Made by a program: the position numbers and the translations under genes
The notes under the pieces: model-generated
Databases searched by the model: none
What the model was told of the DNA's origin: nothing
The model's input: only the letters and a program-made list of their open reading frames with translations
Part shown: positions 61,274 through 64,000 of the stretch, piece by piece
Layout: each line of letters opens with the position of its first letter
How positions within the stretch are numbered: the stretch's first letter is position 1
DNA from: an uncultured Aquimarina sp.
GTDB lineage: Bacteria; Bacteroidota; Bacteroidia; Flavobacteriales; Flavobacteriaceae
Reading direction: 5' to 3'
Assembly (NCBI GenBank): GCA_947497175.1
Contig: CANMFM010000007.1
Location: forward strand, 124,001 to 188,000
Length of the DNA: 64,000 nt

Positions 61274-62397
61274 ACTAAAGGTTCTCCATGGGTTTGTTTA
61301 ATTACTTTAGGTACCGCAGAAGGTACAAGACATGCCAATGCATATGATAATTGCTGAAGATTTCCATTTAGTAGCACTCGCTGTAATATTCTACCGGCAC
61401 TTAATCTTTTAGAAAAAGTAATATTCCACTGTTTTGTATATAATTTTTCTAAATCGATTCTGTTCAGTTTTATACTGCTATTATGGTTTTTAATCAATAA
61501 ATCGCAGAGTATTTGAGCACTTTGTATAGCCATAGCCATACCATTACCACATAATGGATGTATGAGACCCGCAGAATCACCCACCATAAAAATATGATTC
61601 TTTATAGGCTTTTTTTTATCAAAATTGATTTGACTAATGGTCAAGGGTCTATCAAACAATAGTTCTGCTTCCTCAAAAAAGGATTTCAGGTGTTGATTCT
61701 TACACATTACTTCTTTCTGAAAAGAATCAATGTCTCTATATTTTTTAAAACTATCATAATGAACCAAATAGCAAACATTTACCTTATCTCTTTCTACTTT
61801 TGAAATTCCACAATATCCTCCTTTAAAGTTATGTAGCGCAACAGTATTGGTTTCAATTTCTGCTTTGTAATGAGCTTTAACCGCTAACCAAGGAGATTTT
61901 TTTAAACTAAAATTACGCTTAAGCACCTTATCGAGTATAGAGCGTTTCCCGTAGGAGCCAATAACATACTCACAGGTTAAGATGCTGTTTTTTGCTGTTT
62001 TTACCTGAAATTTATCAGCACTATAATTGATGTCAAGTACTTGATCCTGTATTATTTCCACTCCGGAATCTTTGGCTTTTTTTGCCAGATGATGATCTAA
62101 TGTATATCTGCTTATTCCAAAACCACCTAACGGTAGTTTACTATGAATTATATCTCCCTGTTGCGTACTTAAAATAAATTTTGAAATCTCTACAGGATGA
62201 ATGGTATTCAAATTAATATTTAAAAAATCAAAATAAGGCAATACTTCATTAGAGATATATTCTCCGCAAACTTTATGTTTGGGATACTCTTCTTTCTCGA
62301 TAAGTACAACCTTAATACCATGTATAGCTAAATGGATAGCACTCGTTAAACCGGCTAATCCACCCCCTACGATTATTATGAAAGAATGCGTATTCAT
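61264..62397 (-). CDS. FAD-dependent oxidoreductase, geranylgeranyl reductase-like
   Basis: 377 residues. The FAD-binding start IVGGGLAGLTSAIHLA is at about 8-23 and a second FAD contact VGDSAGLIHPLCGNGM near 285. The family (phytoene-reductase/ monooxygenase branch) reduces or hydroxylates large hydrophobic molecules. It is the first gene of the cluster; the final residues of the methyltransferase gene region overlap it. Confidence 0.82.
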   Translation of the reverse strand: MNTHSFIIIVGGGLAGLTSAIHLAIHGIKVVLIEKEEYPKHKVCGEYISNEVLPYFDFLNINLNTIHPVEISKFILSTQQGDIIHSKLPLGGFGISRYTLDHHLAKKAKDSGVEIIQDQVLDINYSADKFQVKTAKNSILTCEYVIGSYGKRSILDKVLKRNFSLKKSPWLAVKAHYKAEIETNTVALHNFKGGYCGISKVERDKVNVCYLVHYDSFKKYRDIDSFQKEVMCKNQHLKSFFEEAELLFDRPLTISQINFDKKKPIKNHIFMVGDSAGLIHPLCGNGMAMAIQSAQILCDLLIKNHNSSIKLNRIDLEKLYTKQWNITFSKRLSAGRILQRVLLNGNLQQLSYALACLVPSAVPKVIKQTHGEPLVCS

Positions 62398-62424
62398 TAA
62401 ATGAAGATACGTAAAATTTGTGCA

Positions 62425-62458
62425 TAAAAAAATCCCAACGGGATCGTTGGGATTTTTG
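62425..62458. terminator. Terminator between the OmpA-like gene and the biosynthetic cluster
   Basis: AATCCCAACG and CGTTGGGATT make a perfect 10-pair stem around three bases, with A and T tracts on both sides. Confidence 0.85.
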
Positions 62459-62477
62459 GTATGATCTTTCAGTAAAA

Positions 62478-63173
62478 TTATTGTTTTACTTGTTCTTGAG
62501 CTTCTCTTTTCATTTTTTCGTTAGCCACAATACCTAGCTCAACTCTTCTGTTTTTAGCTCTTCCTTCTGGAGTTGAATTATCATATTTTGGAAGTGTTTC
62601 TCCGTGTGCATACGTAGTTAAACGACCTCTGCTAATCCCTTGAGACACTAAGTATTCGGTAACGGCGTTTGCTCTTTTTTGAGAAAGCGACATGTTGTAA
62701 CTATCGTCTCCTGTACTATCGGTATGCCCTTCGACTATGATATTAGTATCAGGATACTCCTTAAAAATACCCGCAAGTTTATTAAGGTTAGCTTTAGACT
62801 TTTCATTAATGTTAGATTTGTTAGTTTCAAAATAAACACCACTATTTTCATCAAATACTACATCAATCCCTTCACCTACTCTAGTTACTTCGGCACCTGG
62901 TATTTCTGACTCAATTTTCTGAGCTTGTTTATCCATTTGCTTTCCTATAACCCCTCCGGCAACTCCACCAACAACTCCACCGATGACAGCTCCTAATGCA
63001 GAGTTTCTTTTTCCCACGTTATTACCAATTACTCCACCAAGCACCGCCCCGGCTGCAGTACCAATTACTGCTCCTTTTTGAGTATTGTTTGCATTTTGTA
63101 CGGCTTCACAACTAGATAGTACTGCTACTGCCATTAATGCAACCCCAATTTTTTTAAGATTTGTCTTCATCAT
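62478..63173 (-). CDS. OmpA-family lipoprotein with glycine-zipper
   Basis: 231 residues. Lipobox VLSSC at about residue 22. Residues 35-85 are a glycine zipper (GAVIGTAAGAVLGGVIGN-like), and 110-222 an OmpA-like peptidoglycan-binding domain (IIVEGHTDSTGDDSYN, LSQKRANAVTEYL, GRAKNRRVEL). It anchors the outer membrane to the cell wall. The next gene on the same strand (63187-63666) starts upstream of it. Confidence 0.9.
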   Translation of the reverse strand: MMKTNLKKIGVALMAVAVLSSCEAVQNANNTQKGAVIGTAAGAVLGGVIGNNVGKRNSALGAVIGGVVGGVAGGVIGKQMDKQAQKIESEIPGAEVTRVGEGIDVVFDENSGVYFETNKSNINEKSKANLNKLAGIFKEYPDTNIIVEGHTDSTGDDSYNMSLSQKRANAVTEYLVSQGISRGRLTTYAHGETLPKYDNSTPEGRAKNRRVELGIVANEKMKREAQEQVKQ

Positions 63174-63186
63174 ATATAGATTTGAA

Positions 63187-63666
63187 TTATTGTATTTTAT
63201 TAAAATTCATTGTGATCACAAAAGGTGACCCTTCCAAACTTACCGTCATCGCCCAGGTCATCGTTGTATCATCAAGATGTTTTAGAGCCATTCTGTATCC
63301 GGCATTATTATTTGTGCTTTTCTTCTTTTCATTTATTGGTTTAAATAAAAAGTAATATTCTCCATCAGCTTCTGGTTTAGGGATCGTAAATCTGAAATTA
63401 CGTTCTCCTGTAGAGGTACAGCTACTTTGATTTACTTGATATTTACCTGTATTGTTATTAGGGATAAATTTCCAAGTACTTCCAGTAAAACACTCAGCAG
63501 AAGCATCGTTATATAGATTTACATCGAATATACCAGAACGATCATAAGAGATATTATTTAAGGACCACTCTCCTTTTAAAGTTTTTTTAGCAGCAATAAC
63601 CGTTTTTTGAGGTGCGCTGCAGGAAGCTAGCATAATGACTGCCAGCAATAACATAAGTTTTTTCAT
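63187..63666 (-). CDS. Lipocalin-like lipoprotein
   Basis: 159 residues with lipobox MLASC at about residue 16. Residues 30-155 resemble lipocalin-like barrels: LKGEWSLNNISYDRSG, STWKFIPNNN, TMTWAMTVSLEGSPFVITM. It is 13 bases upstream of the OmpA-like gene and probably in the same transcript. Ligand unknown. Confidence 0.82.
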   Translation of the reverse strand: MKKLMLLLAVIMLASCSAPQKTVIAAKKTLKGEWSLNNISYDRSGIFDVNLYNDASAECFTGSTWKFIPNNNTGKYQVNQSSCTSTGERNFRFTIPKPEADGEYYFLFKPINEKKKSTNNNAGYRMALKHLDDTTMTWAMTVSLEGSPFVITMNFNKIQ

Positions 63667-63907
63667 TGTAGTTAGATTTTATTTTTATAAAAATAGCTAA
63701 TAACGTTAACGTTTCAAAGATTATTATATTTCTATTTAAACAGATTATTATTCCAGATAGTATAAAACAAAAATCGATGAAAATAGTTTTTTATCGATCA
63801 AAACAACGTTTATTATTCGGTTACAATAGTAAACCTTCTAAGCCGTAAAGATTGTCTCGTTCAAAAGAATCTTTGCTTCATATCAAAAATACCTGAATCC
63901 TTTTGTC

Positions 63908-64000
63908 CTACGAATCCTTTCTGGGAACTCTAAAGAGCAGAATCAAGCCAATTGCAAAAAACAGTATAAGAAAAAGAATAGAATACCGCACGCTTCCTGT
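63908..64000 (-). CDS. 3' end of a probable UMF1/MFS-type transporter (partial)
   Basis: Minus strand, open at the window's right edge. The last 30 residues read TGSVRYSILFLILFFAIG, then LILLFRVPRKDS and a stop at 63908. The final hydrophobic helix followed by RVP-basic tail resembles the end of Atg22/UMF1-type MFS transporters. The rest lies outside. 63667-63907 shows no other gene. Confidence 0.5.
   Translation of the reverse strand, partial: TGSVRYSILFLILFFAIGLILLFRVPRKDS

Noticed and set aside
63161-63355. A 64-codon plus-strand frame
   Set aside because: Antisense to the lipocalin-like and OmpA-like genes.

Overview
The window is AT-rich chromosomal DNA from a member of the Bacteroidota, most likely a marine Flavobacteriaceae (an Aquimarina-like genus is a guess from gene content). 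The support is: promoter -7 boxes of the TAnnTTTG type, weak or absent Shine-Dalgarno sites, many short lipoprotein signals, LytTR sensors, families typical of the group (DUF4494, DUF5777, DUF6268, DUF4251, HTTM) and an RNA-free, gene-dense layout. I saw no rRNA, tRNA or CRISPR array.

Layout. 0-8 kb: DUF4494 protein, membrane class III cyclase, LamG lipoprotein, AhpD-like protein, small Fe-S protein, a large KAP-type P-loop NTPase with unusual N-terminal domains, and a DUF3307 membrane protein. 8-17 kb: a second, HAMP-containing cyclase followed at once by a soluble transhydrogenase; lipoprotein and outer-membrane barrel genes; pcm; and a TetR-alkB alkane hydroxylase unit with a visible operator. 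17-28 kb: a cell-envelope region in which an OB-fold / YceI / DUF5777-barrel module occurs twice, in opposite orientations, around a secreted-repeat lipoprotein, three tandem collagen-like lipoproteins and a membrane LytTR regulator. 28-39 kb: small hypothetical genes, a UspA gene framed by direct repeats, a LytS/LytR-type pair, and two exported peptidase-like proteins.

32-45 kb holds a scattered stress or light-linked gene set: FAD oxidoreductase, 6-pyruvoyl-tetrahydropterin-synthase-like enzyme, glutathione peroxidase, fasciclin lipoprotein, DUF2237, and several tiny proteins. Five of its intergenic regions carry the same palindrome, TTTGTTTAA-N16-TTAAACAAA, always with exactly 16 bases between arms. 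I regard this as the operator of an undescribed regulon. One small gene of this set is duplicated with its operator and terminator, and the second copy has an in-frame stop; another member is frameshifted.

45.4-50.8 kb is a restriction-modification island (Vsr, controller protein, two C5 cytosine methyltransferases, a PLD/NgoFVII-type endonuclease) set between two direct repeats of about 215 bp. 50.8-55 kb has lipoprotein, HTTM, a small basic protein and YceI genes. 54.7-62.4 kb is a ten-gene minus-strand biosynthetic cluster: FAD oxidoreductase, methyltransferase, type III polyketide synthase, FabL-like reductase, lipoprotein, dehydratase, hydrolase, ketosynthase, acyl carrier protein and phosphopantetheinyl transferase, probably making a modified alkyl-resorcinol or pyrone-type lipid. 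The window ends with OmpA-like and lipocalin-like lipoproteins and the 3' end of a probable MFS transporter.
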